This document shows, in pieces, positions 10,303-21,746 of a stretch of 64,000 bases of DNA. The notes under the pieces are model-generated. The model did not search any database and had not been told where the DNA came from. It worked only from the letters and a program-made list of their open reading frames with translations. The position numbers were made by a program, and so were the translations under genes. The stretch is from contig OZ022346.1 in the NCBI GenBank assembly GCA_963989245.1, positions 49,137,943-49,201,942 on the forward strand, in the 5' to 3' direction. This DNA is from Nansenia antarctica. Its lineage: Eukaryota > Chordata > Actinopteri > Argentiniformes > Microstomatidae. Numbering within the stretch: position 1 is the stretch's first letter; each line of letters starts with the position of its first letter.

Positions 10303-10657
10303 GAGATTCATATTCGTCGAGCAGCAAAGCCACTGTAATCCAAAAGATCACAGATAAACTTGTAATGGTGAGGAAGAAAGAGAATGTTTGGGCTCTGAGC
10401 ATGCAACTACACATAAGGAAAGGTTGTCACAAAATTAAGATTGTACCTGTGCTGTCGTTTTGCATCTAGATGGAGGTTCCAGATCCGCTGGTAGGAGAAG
10501 CTTTCATCTCCCCAAAACAAACAGTGTCCAGCAGTTTGCCCTCATCTAGCAGCAGTTTACCATCTGACGACGTAGAGATGGAAGAGTTACAGAGCCTCAC
10601 ACCTCTGACGACCAACCCTACCCTGGTAATTTGCTGTGTAACTACAGTAGTCTTGCT

Positions 10658-10742
<85 letters not shown>

Positions 10743-10856
10743 GTGTGTGGAGGGATCATTAACAAAAAAACATTTGGTTGCATTTTGTCTCATTCTTTAG
10801 AGCTCTTGCAAGGAATTTACACCTACTACCAATGATCAGAGCCAGGACACATGCAG
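10303..10856 (+). CDS. Linker exons of the PYD-FIIND-type gene
   Basis: Three small exons are proposed: 10,303-10,367, 10,470-10,625 and 10,801-10,856. The first enters in phase 1, exactly as the PYD exons leave, and reads GDSYSSSSKATVIQKITDKL. The second is a Ser/Pro-rich acidic linker (SSSLPSSSSSLPSDDVEMEELQ). The third reads SSCKEFTPTTNDQSQDTC and ends in phase 2, matching FIIND exons that start with the last base of a codon. A CxEFTP-type sequence just before the FIIND is typical of fish NLRP1-like proteins (family knowledge, not searched). A (TG)n tract fills the intron after the second exon. The model rests on splice phases and has no expression support. Confidence 0.55.
10661..10749 (+). 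repeat. (TG)n microsatellite
   Basis: About 90 bases of nearly pure TG repeats in the intron between two linker exons. Confidence 0.97.
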
Positions 10857-10924
10857 GTAAATTGGTCTTTCTTCATGTATAATTATTTGTATTCAGTATC
10901 ATTATACAATATAACAGGTTTGTG

Positions 10925-11880
10925 GGCGCACAGAAAAGAGCCTTATTTTGAGCCAGGAAAAACCCAAGCTAGTTAGCCTCAAAAGCTGGATGGCCAGGTT
11001 ATACGTTGCTAAAAAGTACCTAAAAGAGCCTGCAAAGTTCTGGAAACATAGGACAGAGAAAATGAATATTATATATTATTATTATTATAATATTATCAGG
11101 TATCAAACTGATTGCACATGTAAAGTTTAGAGAAAAAAGGAACTGCCCGAGACCCACAGCATACCAGCTCATCTGTGAAACATGGTGGATGTGGTGGTAT
11201 GGTTTGGGCAGGCCTGTCAGAGCATCACCAGTGAAGATACCCAGTGTCTGGTCGGGTCATTGTGCTTAAAGGGGCAAACTGGGGTTCAAACGACAACCAA
11301 GTGGTCTCTCCGCCACTGTTTAGTAAACAGCTACGGGATGGGGCTGGAGGAATCTAACGTAAATTACTGTAATGGACGGAGCTATGGTTAAATTATAGTT
11401 TTAACCATGTTTTAAAGATACACAGTGTTCTAGTTTTTTATAGTTACATTGTTTATGAACAAGTAAAACGTGTTTTAAAACAAGCTTGTATTTTGGGTGC
11501 TGATGGGGTAAGACAGTTGAACTAAGCTGATTTTAAAGTTACATTCTTCAAGAATCACTGGCTGTATATCATTCATTTAAAAGTCCAACAAACAAAACAT
11601 TAGTCTGTCCCAATACTTTTGGTGCCATGAAATAGGGGGACTATATAAACATATTTTTGTAATTTCTAAATGGTGAAACTAATATGTACACAAATACCCG
11701 ACATTACAAATAAAAGCTGAGAATCTATACATAACCTCTTAATCTATACATAACCTCTTAATCTATACATAACCTCTTAATAATTGTTTGATTTACAATC
11801 CAAACTTCTAAATCCAAAACAGTATTGAGCCAAAATAAGAAACAATTCTTCACTGTCCCAATACTTACAGTTGGCACTGT
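10925..11880 (+). mobile_element. Decayed Tc1/mariner-like element
   Basis: Translated fragments resemble Tc1 transposase: a stretch like ARLYVAKKYLKEPAKFWK, then a KHGG..VMVW-like block around 11,175-11,210, each broken by stops. The right part carries the 'ccaatacttttggtgcc' type sequence common near Tc1 ends, and the block ends near 11,880 (cagttggcactgta). Borders are approximate. The triple repeat of aatctatacataacctctt at about 11,720-11,781 lies inside. Confidence 0.5.
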
Positions 11881-12013
11881 ATGCTGATATCTGTTCTGCT
11901 CTGCTCAACAAGTGTTACAGGAAGTGTTGGAACGCTCTTTTTCAAAACTCTAATTCTACTGAGAGGGCAACATTGTTAATGACTCAGGACATTCAATTCA
12001 AGGGCTTTCGTCA

Positions 12014-12339
12014 TTTAAATATGTGACACAGTCTGATCATTACCAACTTTGGTCCGCATGTCGGGATCCGATGTAATGATCTGACTCTTCTTCCGAAAAA
12101 TGTGAATACATTTCCGCGCTGTTGAAAATCAATGACACATCGCTAGTCAACTAACACAGCTTGTTTTGTGAGCCTGCTAACAATGTAAAGTAGTGTTCTA
12201 GTTAACTAGGTAGCAGTGGGGATTACTCACCCAATCCATTACGTTGCAGTATTTTGGCTTGACTAGAGAGTTTGTGTTGTGATTCGTATTTTCTTTCTTT
12301 TCTTGCCGACATGTGGACCAAATGATCAGACTGGGTCAC
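12014..12339 (-). mobile_element. MITE copy A with long inverted ends
   Basis: The left end reads ATATGTGACACAGTCTGATC. The right end is its imperfect inverted copy (ccaaatgatcagactgggtcac). The interior matches, in opposite orientation, the element at 48,770-49,135 (cgctagtcaagccaaaatac… and acaaaacaagctgtgttag). No transposase is encoded. The right end was expanded into the 29-bp satellite at 13,558-14,165. Confidence 0.8.
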
Positions 12340-12342
12340 TAG

Positions 12343-13554
12343 TGGCGCTTTTCCACTACCGACCCGAACCGGGCCGCATTTGTATCCGAGCCGTGCCGTG
12401 CCGTACTTTCAGAAACGCTTCTCCATTATACTGAGCGACCCGGGACTGTAGTTACGTGTCATAAGATTCCCCCCCCCCCCCGCTATACAGATCAGCGGGG
12501 GGAAATGCGATAAGAATTATGTCAAAATGCAGCACTATCGTGCACAGATCAGCCTTACAACATGTAACGTTAAGTGCCTGTTACTTGCCGCTTTCAGTTC
12601 TAGTAGACTAGTTTAGATCTCGCAACCAGGGAAATGCCGACATGATTCTTTTTTTATTTCTCCTGACACGTTGAGCACTGTGCTTTTTTTTGTTGGTGAA
12701 CTACCGTAATAAGCCTAAAAAAGTTCAACTGTTCAAAAAGTGCAACTTCTCTGCTTTCAGAAACTGTTTGAATCTTTTAGATTGGGCATATAGTTCATGA
12801 ATTACGGTAGTTTTAAGGAACGCTGTAAAATCCTGTCTGCACCGACTGCTCCCAGCTCCGGTTTCGGAGCAAGACGCGAATCTATCGGCATTAGTCAAAT
12901 ACATGCTCACATCCAGTCATCAGCTCACTGCTCTCCATCAAAAAGGGCACATCCATCAATAATATTACATAATAACAACTGCTCTGATTAGATTGCTTAG
13001 ATTGTTTAATACATCAACGGGGGGGGGGGGAAGCGAGATGAACTCTGAGCGAGTATCATGCTTCCTCCAAGACACGAATCTACCGGCATTTGACTGCCGC
13101 TGGACTGAGGAACAGCATAGGCACAGCACATCGCCATAATAGCGATTTTTTTGTTATGCTTGTTGTAAATAAAAGTTCTATGATGCATTGAAATGACATT
13201 AAACTAAGATAATACGATGGTCAGCATAATTTTTCGAATCTTTATTAATAAGCTATTACAGAAACAGTAAGTGACATTTTCCTAGAGCGAAATCTGTTGT
13301 GGTATTTAAAGATGGCGGTTAGAGAAGAAATCTATGAACATGGGATGACGATTTCCATTGACCAATCAACGGTGTGCAGCGTCACACGTCACACGCAGCC
13401 TGGCAAAAAAGTACCTTTCCCCAACTTTCGCTACCCATCCCGAACAAGAACTATTTTACCGTGCCGTGCTGACACGGGCCGCTCAATGGAAAAGCGCCAA
13501 AGAACAGGGCTGACCCGGGTCGACCCGGGCCGGCCCTGTAGTGGAAAAGCACCA
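12343..13554. mobile_element. Non-autonomous DNA transposon, 1.2 kb
   Basis: The inverted ends are TGGCGCTTTTCCACTAC on the left and the complement of TGGTGCTTTTCCACTAC on the right, each followed by GC-rich cgacccg…gggcc blocks. The 3-bp repeat TAG flanks both sides (12,340-12,342 and 13,555-13,557). A 3-bp target repeat suggests a PIF/Harbinger-type mechanism. The interior has no transposase. It splits a unit of the 29-bp satellite next to MITE copy A. Confidence 0.8.
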
Positions 13555-13557
13555 TAG

Positions 13558-14165
13558 CAGACCAAATGATCAGACTGGGTCACTAGCAGATCAAATGATC
13601 AGACTGGGTCACTAGCAGACCAAATGATCAGACTGGGTCACTAGCAGACCAAATGATCAGACTGGGTCACTAGCAGACTTAATGATCAGACTGGGTCACT
13701 AGCAAACCAAATGATCAGACTGGGTCACTAGCAGACTTAATGATCAGACTGGGTCACTAGCAGACCAAATGATCAGACTGGGTCACTAGCAGACTTAATG
13801 ATCAGACTGGGTCACTAGCAGACCAAATGATCAGACTGGGTCACTAGCAGACCAAATGATCAGACTGGGTCACTAGCAGACTTAATGATCAGACTGGGTC
13901 ACTAGCAGACCAAATGATCAGACTGGGTCACTAGCAGACCAAATGATCAGACTGGGTCACTAGCAGACTTAATGATCAGACTGGGTCACTAGCAGACCAA
14001 ATGATCAGACTGGGTCACTAGCAGACCAAATGATCAGACTGGGTCACTAGCAGACTTAATGATCAGACTGGGTCACTAGCAGACCAAATGATCAGACTGG
14101 GTCACTAGCAGACTTAATGATCAGACTGGGTCACTAGCAGACCAAATGATCAGACTGGGTCACTG
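13558..14165 (+). repeat. 29-bp satellite derived from a MITE end
   Basis: About 21 tandem copies of a 29-bp unit ending atgatcagactgggtcact. Two variants (gcagaccaaat… and gcagacttaat…) are interspersed. The unit equals the right terminal inverted repeat of the MITE at 12,014-12,339. Confidence 0.95.
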
Positions 14166-14175
14166 TGTTCAACAG

Positions 14176-14225
14176 GTTCCAGTTCCCCAGGCAGGTCTGG
14201 TCCTGTGCAGTAGAACAACTATTTG
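14176..14225 (+). pseudogene. Decayed FIIND exon start
   Basis: After the acceptor caacag the sequence (gttccagttccccaggcaggtctg…) matches the first about 45 bases of the FIIND exon at 15,097. It carries a small indel and then breaks off into intron-like sequence. It was probably the FIIND exon that followed the linker exons at 10,303-10,856. Confidence 0.7.
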
Positions 14226-14260
14226 TATTGTTTCACTTTTGATTATGATTCTTTGACAGG

Positions 14261-14355
14261 ATGGATGTGGAGAACTCAGCTAAGACAGCAGAGGAGAGAG
14301 GTGAGGGAACTCTCTGGAAGTTTTCTTTCTGCATGTCTACTATATCAACATAATG

Positions 14356-14452
<97 letters not shown>

Positions 14453-15277
14453 CGAGTATGCACTTATATGTGTATACAGTATGTATACTAGACAGACTAT
14501 AATAGACAGACATGTTGTTTCCAAATGTATGATTCTTTCTCTCCCTCCCTCCCTCCCTCCCCCTCCCTCCCAGAACCCATTCAACCTACTGTTCACCTTG
14601 CCTCAACCTCGCCTCAACACAGAGGACCATCCAGCCTCAGGCCACGCCCCCGTAGTTGGCCCCCTAGTGGCGATTCCAAGAACAGCACGGAAGATGTCAG
14701 AGTACATCTGTCTCACAACAACTTACCTGATGTCGTGTTAAGTTTCAAAGAATTTAACATGTTCAGCCTGAGCATGTTTATGCCTGACTCTCCCCCGGTA
14801 AGAGCTTCACCTGGAAGGATAGAGAGAATTTAGGAAGTAAAAAGAAAATGAAAACTATTTCATAATTTAAGTATGTGGTTCAATATCAATTGCTTTTACT
14901 TTTTAGACTTTTCACAAAAAATGTACTCCTGAAATCCTTGATGATGAGAGCAAGGGAAGATACTGGTAACTTGTTTTTTGTCATTATATTGTGTATTATA
15001 CATATATTTCTGACTGTATGGGATTACTACAAGAGATTACTATGTCGAAATAGTTGAATTGGTGGATATCATTCGTCATTGTTGTATGTTCAACAGGTTC
15101 CAGTGCCCCCATGCAGGTCTGTTCCAGTGCAGTATAACAGGCCTGGTGTTTGGGATGAAGGGGGAGGGGGAGGTGCTCTATGAGACAGTCCCCTGGGACA
15201 CGAGGCTCCTAGCCCAGAGTGGCAAGAGGCCTGCAGGACCCCTGTTCAACATAGACTGCCCTCTGAAATCTACCCTG
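14261..15277 (+). CDS. FIIND (ZU5-type) gene, four 5' exons
   Basis: The exons 14,261-14,300, 14,574-14,797, 14,907-14,965 and 15,097-15,277 join in consistent phases (1, 0, 2, 0). The ATG at 14,261 opens MDVENSAKTAEER. Exon 2 is a low-complexity, Pro/Ser-rich linker. Exon 3 gives KKCTPEILDDESKGRYW. Exon 4 gives FQCPHAGLFQCSITGLVFGM, VLYETVPWDTRLL and KRPAGPLFNIDCP. That pattern is typical of the ZU5 half of the FIIND autoproteolytic module found in NLRP1, CARD8 and several fish NLR and GBP proteins (family knowledge). The UPA half, with the F-S cleavage site, and any CARD are not visible before nsmce4a begins at 16,240. The gene is therefore truncated, or continues in exons I could not recognise. 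Confidence 0.6.
14358..14451 (+). repeat. (TG)n microsatellite
   Basis: About 94 bases of TG repeats between exons 1 and 2 of the FIIND-type gene. A CCCT-rich tract at 14,541-14,571 forms the pyrimidine tract of exon 2. Confidence 0.97.
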
Positions 15278-15439
15278 GTGAGAGAAGAATACACTGTGCT
15301 GTGTGCATGGAAAGAACATGTGGGCTATACATAATCAGGGAAACCGTCAATTATTTTGTCTTAATCACATAACAGAGACTTTAGTGAAAGACAGGAAGTA
15401 AGGAGGAGAGGGTATTGCAGCAGGGCATGGATCTGAACC

Positions 15440-15965
15440 CATGCCGACATGGGCATATGTGACACTGGCTGGTCAATTGAGCCGCAAGTCGGCAACCAAT
15501 CAAAATGTTCTGATTTTTATTTTGAAACACGGAAATACATTTCAACGTTGTTGAAAATCACAACACAAACTCGCTAGTCAAGCCAAAATACTGCGACGCA
15601 ATGGATTGAGTGAGTAATCGGGGAAGGGGCGCGTCGTCGGTGTGACGCAGAAGCATAAATCCGTTTATTATTTATTTTGTTTCATTGAAACAAAGATTGA
15701 TTATTGTATGTATTAAATGTTTTTGAAGGTCCAAATTCAAATATTTCATGAGTCATTATTTGAATTTGCAATGGGAACGTATGTTAAGCCAGAGAGACTG
15801 GACAACAGGGTGACATTCACAGGTGTGCAGACTTGAGAAGGTGAGGTACAACATGCACTGGAGCCCGCGGCCACTGCCGCGGCCACACGACTAATCGCGA
15901 CTAATCGAAAAAACAATCGACAGATTAGTCGACTACCAAAATAATCGTTAGTTGCAGCCCTAGTC
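15440..15965 (-). mobile_element. MITE fragment and a hAT-like terminus
   Basis: The part from 15,455 to 15,625 matches the MITE family of 12,014 and 48,770 (acaaactcgctagtcaagcc). From about 15,650 the sequence changes. It ends in the well-known fish hAT-type end whose complement reads agggctgcaactaacgatta (about 15,944-15,963), with nested attagtcg palindromes. No transposase is left. A poly-C run of about 24 lies at 16,152-16,175, just before nsmce4a. Confidence 0.6.
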
Positions 15966-16239
15966 TGAAGGTTGCCTGTTCGATACTTGATTTATTTATT
16001 TATTTTTATTTGTACATTTAACCGAAGCCTTCATGCAAATCGATTTACAATATATATATATATATATCTGTCTAAGTGAATCACCGTGGCATTCTTAATC
16101 CAACATCCACCACAGAAGGGTTAGCTACACTTCTTTACTAATCCAAACGTTCCCCCCCCCCCCCCCCCCCCCCCCATCACGTCTCAGTTTGGAAGAGGAA
16201 AAGAGGTTAGAAGACCACAGAACACCTAATTCGTCCAAG

Positions 16240-19200
16240 ATGAGCCGGAGAGCAGTAAACAGAGGTGAAGAGTCCATGGCCAGACAGGATGGGAGAGCGG
16301 AGAAGGGCGGAGACACAGGTGGTGATGATGATGAGGCAGGATGCAGTCCGGTAGACATGATGGATGATGGTGATGACCTGGCTCGAAGGAGTGAGATCCG
16401 GAGCAAGTACCGAGACCTCATCAGCACGGTTCAACGTGAGTGGAGGACACTTAAGCAATATCACACGAGAGGGAGTGTGTTATACTGAATATCAGCACGG
16501 CTGTGATTCGGTCGTAGGTACGAGGCCGCAGACCTCGAGTGTGATATTGCTTTTATACAACAGTTCTACAGCGCGATTTATTAGTTAACAGTAATAAGCG
16601 ACAACAGATTATGATTTGTTTGTTTATTTAATCATAAAAATAAACAAAAAATAGTTCCGCAACTGAACTTCAAATGGACGGTTGCCTAGTAACCTGAACA
16701 CAAACATGTAGTCTAATTAACGGTCATTTAGTAGAACATCTGTGCGGCGGAGTGATACATAGTTAAAGGTCCCAGTGCTGTTATACTGTATATCAGCACT
16801 CATGGAATGCCTCTTGTCCAATCAAATTACTTGGTCGGAACTAACTGTTGTATAAAGCATGATAGTCTTGTTTAGGACTGCCATATTTCCCCCACTTTGT
16901 GTAACTATTTTTGACACCTTTCAGGGATACTGAGTTGGCTTGACCATTGATTATATCTGTTCACAGAAAACCGAGAGGACATGTTGAAACCCAAAAACAA
17001 CAAACTCACTGAGGTTCTGGAGGAGGCCAACAAACTTTTTAAAGAAGGTATGCTATGATAAATATTCTCTCTCACCTTTCTGCATAAGGCATGGGCCGGA
17101 GTCCAAAATTGTGAAGTTCATTTTCGCCCTAAGTATTTTGTCGACGGTCTCTTTTACGCCATGGAAAAGGCAGAAACCAGAATGAAGAAGAAGTAAACAA
17201 TGTTAGTGAGCCCATCTGTTCGGTACATGATAGATCTATTTTGGGAGTTGCACTTGAATTATGAAATGCCATCGTCGCGGAGTAAGTGGCTTTGTTCAAG
17301 CCTGTTTTCTATTGTCAAACATTGTAACCTCAGGGCTGTGGTAATAGTTTCTAAATAATGTGCATTATCTTTACTGTTCAAAGAAACAACTTCACCTGTT
17401 TATTTGTGTGCGTCTCTCGTCTATCTTGGTTTACTAAACTTTATTTAAACCACACAATACCAACGATGGCATCAGTGATGTTAGTCCAGTGAATGCAAGT
17501 AAACTGTTTGAACCTTTTTATCTTAGTGAATAGAGTTTACCCACCTTGCTTTGTGTGCTATTTGTTTTAGGGTTTTCCAACCTATTCAATCCATGGTGTT
17601 CAGGGTTTAACCTACTATATTAAAAAAAGGGGGGTCACATGTAGAAACTGTTGAAATTCCTACACTGTTCATCTGATTACCCTCAAATTACCCTCAATCA
17701 ATGCTGAACGTCTGCACATCTTGATTGTTTCATTTCAAGTCTATTGTGGTGGTGTAAAGAGCCAAAATTATGAACGTTCTGTCAGTGTCCAAATATATAT
17801 GGACCTATGAACTGTATAAGCAAAGTGCCTCTTCCCACCACCTTTCACAGTCCATTTCCCCTCCTGCTTTAATAATGACGTCGCTCTTTGTTTTCCCTCA
17901 CAGTTCATCAGCCCCGGGAGGCAGTGCTGGATGCCCAGCTCCTCATTCTAGCAACAGACCTTGGCAAAGAGAAGGCCAGCCAACTGCATGCTGGGGGATC
18001 TACCTTTGACCCGGCTGCCTTCACTGAGAACCTTGTGAGTCAGAGTAGGAGGTGGTGGAGGATGAAGATAGTAGTTACTCTGATAGAAATCATCTCTAGT
18101 AATCTCCCAGAAGCAAAGTATCTTTGTCAGGGACCATATCATTGTATCTGCATTTAACTAGCCAGATGTCAGGATGTCTATTGATATGGTTGTCACAAGT
18201 CTTGTCAAATTTGCTTGTTCAGGACTTTGTATAAGTCTGATTGCTGAAACACTGTTTGTGTTTTGGATGGATTACCCAGCTCTCCTTCATGGGGCTGAAT
18301 CGATTGGAGGATGAGGAGGAGGAAGCAGAGAAGGATGGCGCAACCGGCGGCTACCTACCCGCTGATGCCTGGCAGAAGTTGGCTAAGAGAGCAGAGTGCT
18401 GCTTCAGGACAGCCCCGACCTTCCACTACATGTGAGTGTCTCCTTCTCCTTCACCTCTTTGTGAGGATCGAGACAAAGGTGTCTACCGTACTGACCAACA
18501 TGTGTCTTGTTATCCGACCAGCATATAAACCTGACTCAATTGTCACCCTATGTTCAGTCCTGAGCCTTCACTGTCGTATGTATCTGTATTTACCTGAGTT
18601 TCCTAGTAAAGTACCTACGTTTTGGATTATTGTGAACCTTGACGCCTGCGTTATTGCAGCACTTGGGTACACACACACCACTCCATCTCGTTATGTGCAT
18701 GGAAGAAATTGATCAAGTTGACTAATAATAACTAATTGTTATCGTCTTGGATGATTTTCCCCTGTATTTTTGCATGGAGAGTATATCTCTGATTAATCCC
18801 AGTGTCTGTTTTCTACCAGGCTGGGCTCGTTCCCGGCAGAGCCACCTCCACCAAGGCAACGGGTAGAGAGGCAGAGGAAGGTGCCCGGCCAGGAAGCCAA
18901 GAGGACCATGCCCATGCAGGTCTCTGTACTTCACACACTCAACATATCGTGGCGTTAGAATTATAAGGTTCTATCTCCATTTTTGTCAAAATTGAGTTTT
19001 TTTACATAATCTGATCCATTAGGTGTTTATTAAAGCCTGTGTGGTGTTATTTTTAAAATGTTGACATTTTTGAGTTAGTAATTCATAAAATACAAAGGTT
19101 CCATCTGACAAAACATAATGGAATGTAAAAACTTTGACGCTCAATATCTCTGAACTACCGTAGACGGAGATAGAACCGTATAATTCTAAGCTCACGATTT

Positions 19201-21746
19201 GTGTTTGGAGGATAGTGATGTTACCTAATTTATGTATTTTTTAGAGGGGAGGGTCTACGTCTCATCCAAGTCACATGATGCGTGAGCTAACATCTTCCTG
19301 TCTGCTAAACTCCACTGCTGTTGGAATAACGTTTAGCTTCAGGCAGCTAGGTACAAGTCCAGACAGTGTGGAGTATCATTGTTAGACCACCATTAGTGCT
19401 ATCTATTTATAGCACCACTATAACTCGTGCTACTAGTTATATATCACATATCAGACTCCATCTTTTGGCCAGCAACGGTAACTTTTCCACCTACCTCAAA
19501 TCTATGGACCGCTTTCAAATAAACACAACAACTCTGTAAAAAGCAAAGGAGCACAACACTTTCTGGTAGCTTTTTAGTCATACGTTTGAATACCTAATTG
19601 TTACCAATTCACACACGGTGTGGCGCTACATCATTTGTGGAGGACGACATGTTTACACTTGTTTGTCATTTTAAGTGAGGTCACCCAGAGTCCAAGATGG
19701 GGGAAATAGGTCATGTTTTTTAACTGTAGTTTGCTTGACTTTATCTTGCAGTTGATGAACTTTGAAGAATCCCACCAGGAGGCAACTGAGAAGGAGGTAG
19801 AGAGGATTCTGGGATACTTGCGAAGCTACTGATGACCGTGAGTTTTGACTGTTGTTTTGATATATATTATATTGTATTATATATATCGACTTGATGTTTA
19901 CATTTAAGTTAATAATTGTATATCAGATCGATAGCCGTTGTGTCTCTCTTCACAGCGACATCACCTATCTCATATTATGTGTTTGTGATCGATCCCAACT
20001 CGTTCTCGCGGACAGTGGAGAACATTTTCCATACGTCTTTTCTGATCAGGGTGAGTGGCTTATGTTTGATAGGTATAGTTATCAATCGATGGGGGGGGCA
20101 ACCACCACTGCAGCACTGCTACTCATTTATGAGATGCAGATAGTACTGTATATACATAGGGAGATACAACTTTAAGATTCCTACATTTACTATTACATAG
20201 CCAATGGAAGAATTATTGTATTCCTATATTTTGTGTTCCTTAGGATGGTTTGGCAAGGATGTACCTGGATAACGACAAGTTGCCTTGTATCGGTAAGAAA
20301 AAAACTACATTTCCCATCACACCTTCCGTACGCATGTGTATGAGTCTTTAATGAGTCATAAATATGTGTGCAGGTCGTGAGCTTAGAATGATAAGGTTCT
20401 AGGTCTATCTCCGTTTAGGGTAGTTCAGAGATATTGAGCGTCAAAGTTTTTACATTCCATTATGTTTTGTGAGATGAAACCTTTGTATTTTATGAATTAC
20501 TAACAAAAAAAATTCAACATTTAAAAAATAACACCACACAGGCATTAGTAAACACCTAATGGATCAGATTATATAAAAAACTCAATTTTGACAAAAATGG
20601 AGATAGAACCTTATAATTCTAACGTCACAAGGTGTTGTGGTTGTATTAGCCGCCCTGGTAGGAGTAATATCTGTGAGGTTTCATGTTTACGAGTCCTGTT
20701 CTTGATGTTGCTTCCTTCCCATTATTCTGCAAGAATTATCTCAGGTTGTTCTGCAGGAATAACAGGTCGTTATTAATGTGAGTGCATGTGATTCAATAAT
20801 ACTGGGTCATTATTAATGTGAGTGCTTCATGTGATTCAGCTCCTGTGGAGGAAGGGGAGGTGGAGGCTGGAGGGTCGTCCACACAGCAGTGTGTCATCTC
20901 CATCAGCCGTAAGAGCTGGAGGGTGAGGGATGCTCTAGCTCTATACCCATCACTCTAGCTCTATACCCATCACTCTAGCTCTATACCCATCACTCTAGCT
21001 CTATACTCATCACTCTAGCTCTATACCCATCACTCTAGCTCTATACTCATCACTCTAGCTCTATACTCATCACTCTAGCTCTATACCCATCACTCTAGTT
21101 CTATACCCACCACTCTATACCCATCACTCTAGCTCTATACTCATCACTCTAGCTCTATACCCATCACTCTAGCTCTATACTCATCACTCTAGCTCTATAC
21201 CCATCACTCTAGTTCTATACCCACCACTCTATACCCATCACTCTAGCTCTATACTCATCACTCTAGCTCTATACCCATCACTCTAGCTCTATACTCATCA
21301 CTCTAGCTCTATACCCATCACTCTAGTTCTATACCCACCACTCTATACCCATTACTCTAGCTCTATACCCACCACTCTAGCTCTATACTCATCACTCTAG
21401 CTCTATACCCATCACTCTAGCTCTATACTCATCACTCTAGCTCTACACCCATCACTCTAGCTCTGTACCCATCAGACCCTTTGTATCTTACTCACTAAGC
21501 TCATCTATCTCACACACCAAACATCATATTTTTGTTCATAACTTAAAGGACTTTTTTAATGCTCTTTTTCAACAAGTTAATATAATTTATGTTCACACAT
21601 TTGACAACCAGCTGATTGTAAAAAGGTTGTTTTATTTGATGTCATCTCATGCTTTGTTGTTTTCTGTCTCCTAGGAACTCATTGATGTCTTTGACATAAC
21701 GGAGCCCTTAATCCATGCTCCAAGCACACAGGCTCAGGCAGATTGA
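16240..21746 (+). CDS. nsmce4a: nsmce4a, SMC5/6 complex subunit Nse4 (possible frameshift)
   Basis: Ten exons: 16,240-16,435; 16,967-17,047; 17,904-18,034; 18,280-18,431; 18,820-18,919; 19,752 to about 19,836; 19,956-20,050; 20,244-20,292; 20,840-20,922; 21,675-21,746. Nse4 is the kleisin subunit that bridges the SMC5 and SMC6 heads with Nse1/Nse3 in DNA repair. The product follows vertebrate Nse4 from end to end: YRDLISTVQQNRED and LTEVLEEANKLF (N-terminal kleisin helix region), REAVLDAQLLILATDLGKEK, the KRTMPMQ linker, EESHQEATEKEVERIL, then FVIDPNSFSRTVENIFHTSF and ELIDVFDITEPLI at the C-terminus. The ATG at 16,240 gives MSRRAVNR. At the end of exon 6 the frame meets TGA TGA just before the donor, while the expected …DDP-TSPI join lies in another frame. 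So either a small indel has broken the gene or the assembly has an error. All other junctions fit. Confidence 0.9.
16450..16865. mobile_element. Palindromic MITE-like sequence in nsmce4a intron 1
   Basis: An imperfect palindrome pairs agcaatatcacacgagag (16,453) with ctcgagtgtgatattgct (16,535). The motif ttatactg.atatcagcac occurs at both 16,480 and 16,780. This looks like a short foldback transposon. Its borders are uncertain. Confidence 0.5.
18948..19196 (+). mobile_element. MITE in nsmce4a intron 5
   Basis: The inverted ends read about CGTGAGCTTAGAATTATA and continue into a ggttctatctcc block. The element is about 249 bp, non-coding and A/T-rich. An inverted sister copy lies at 20,376-20,628. 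Confidence 0.85.
20376..20628 (-). mobile_element. MITE in nsmce4a intron 8, inverted relative to 18,948
   Basis: Same family as 18,948-19,196, in the opposite orientation, about 253 bp. Both copies share the block gatattgagcgtcaaag and its complement. Confidence 0.85.
20936..21475 (+). repeat. 20-bp minisatellite in nsmce4a intron 9
   Basis: About 540 bp of tandem copies of ctagctctatacycatcact. Variants (tctagttctatacccacc and a shortened unit) recur every 120 bp or so, which gives a higher-order pattern. It starts 14 bases after the exon 9 donor. Confidence 0.95.

Noticed and set aside
10466..10835. Frames with long VCVCVC or THTHTH runs
   Set aside because: These are (TG)n microsatellites read in two frames. 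The same holds at 14,223-14,596 and 49,938-50,171.
13558..14165. CRISPR-like regular repeat
   Set aside because: The 29-bp units are directly adjacent with no spacers, come from a MITE end, and lie in a eukaryotic genome.
20936..21475. CRISPR-like array in nsmce4a intron 9
   Set aside because: It is a pure tandem minisatellite of about 20 bp without spacers.
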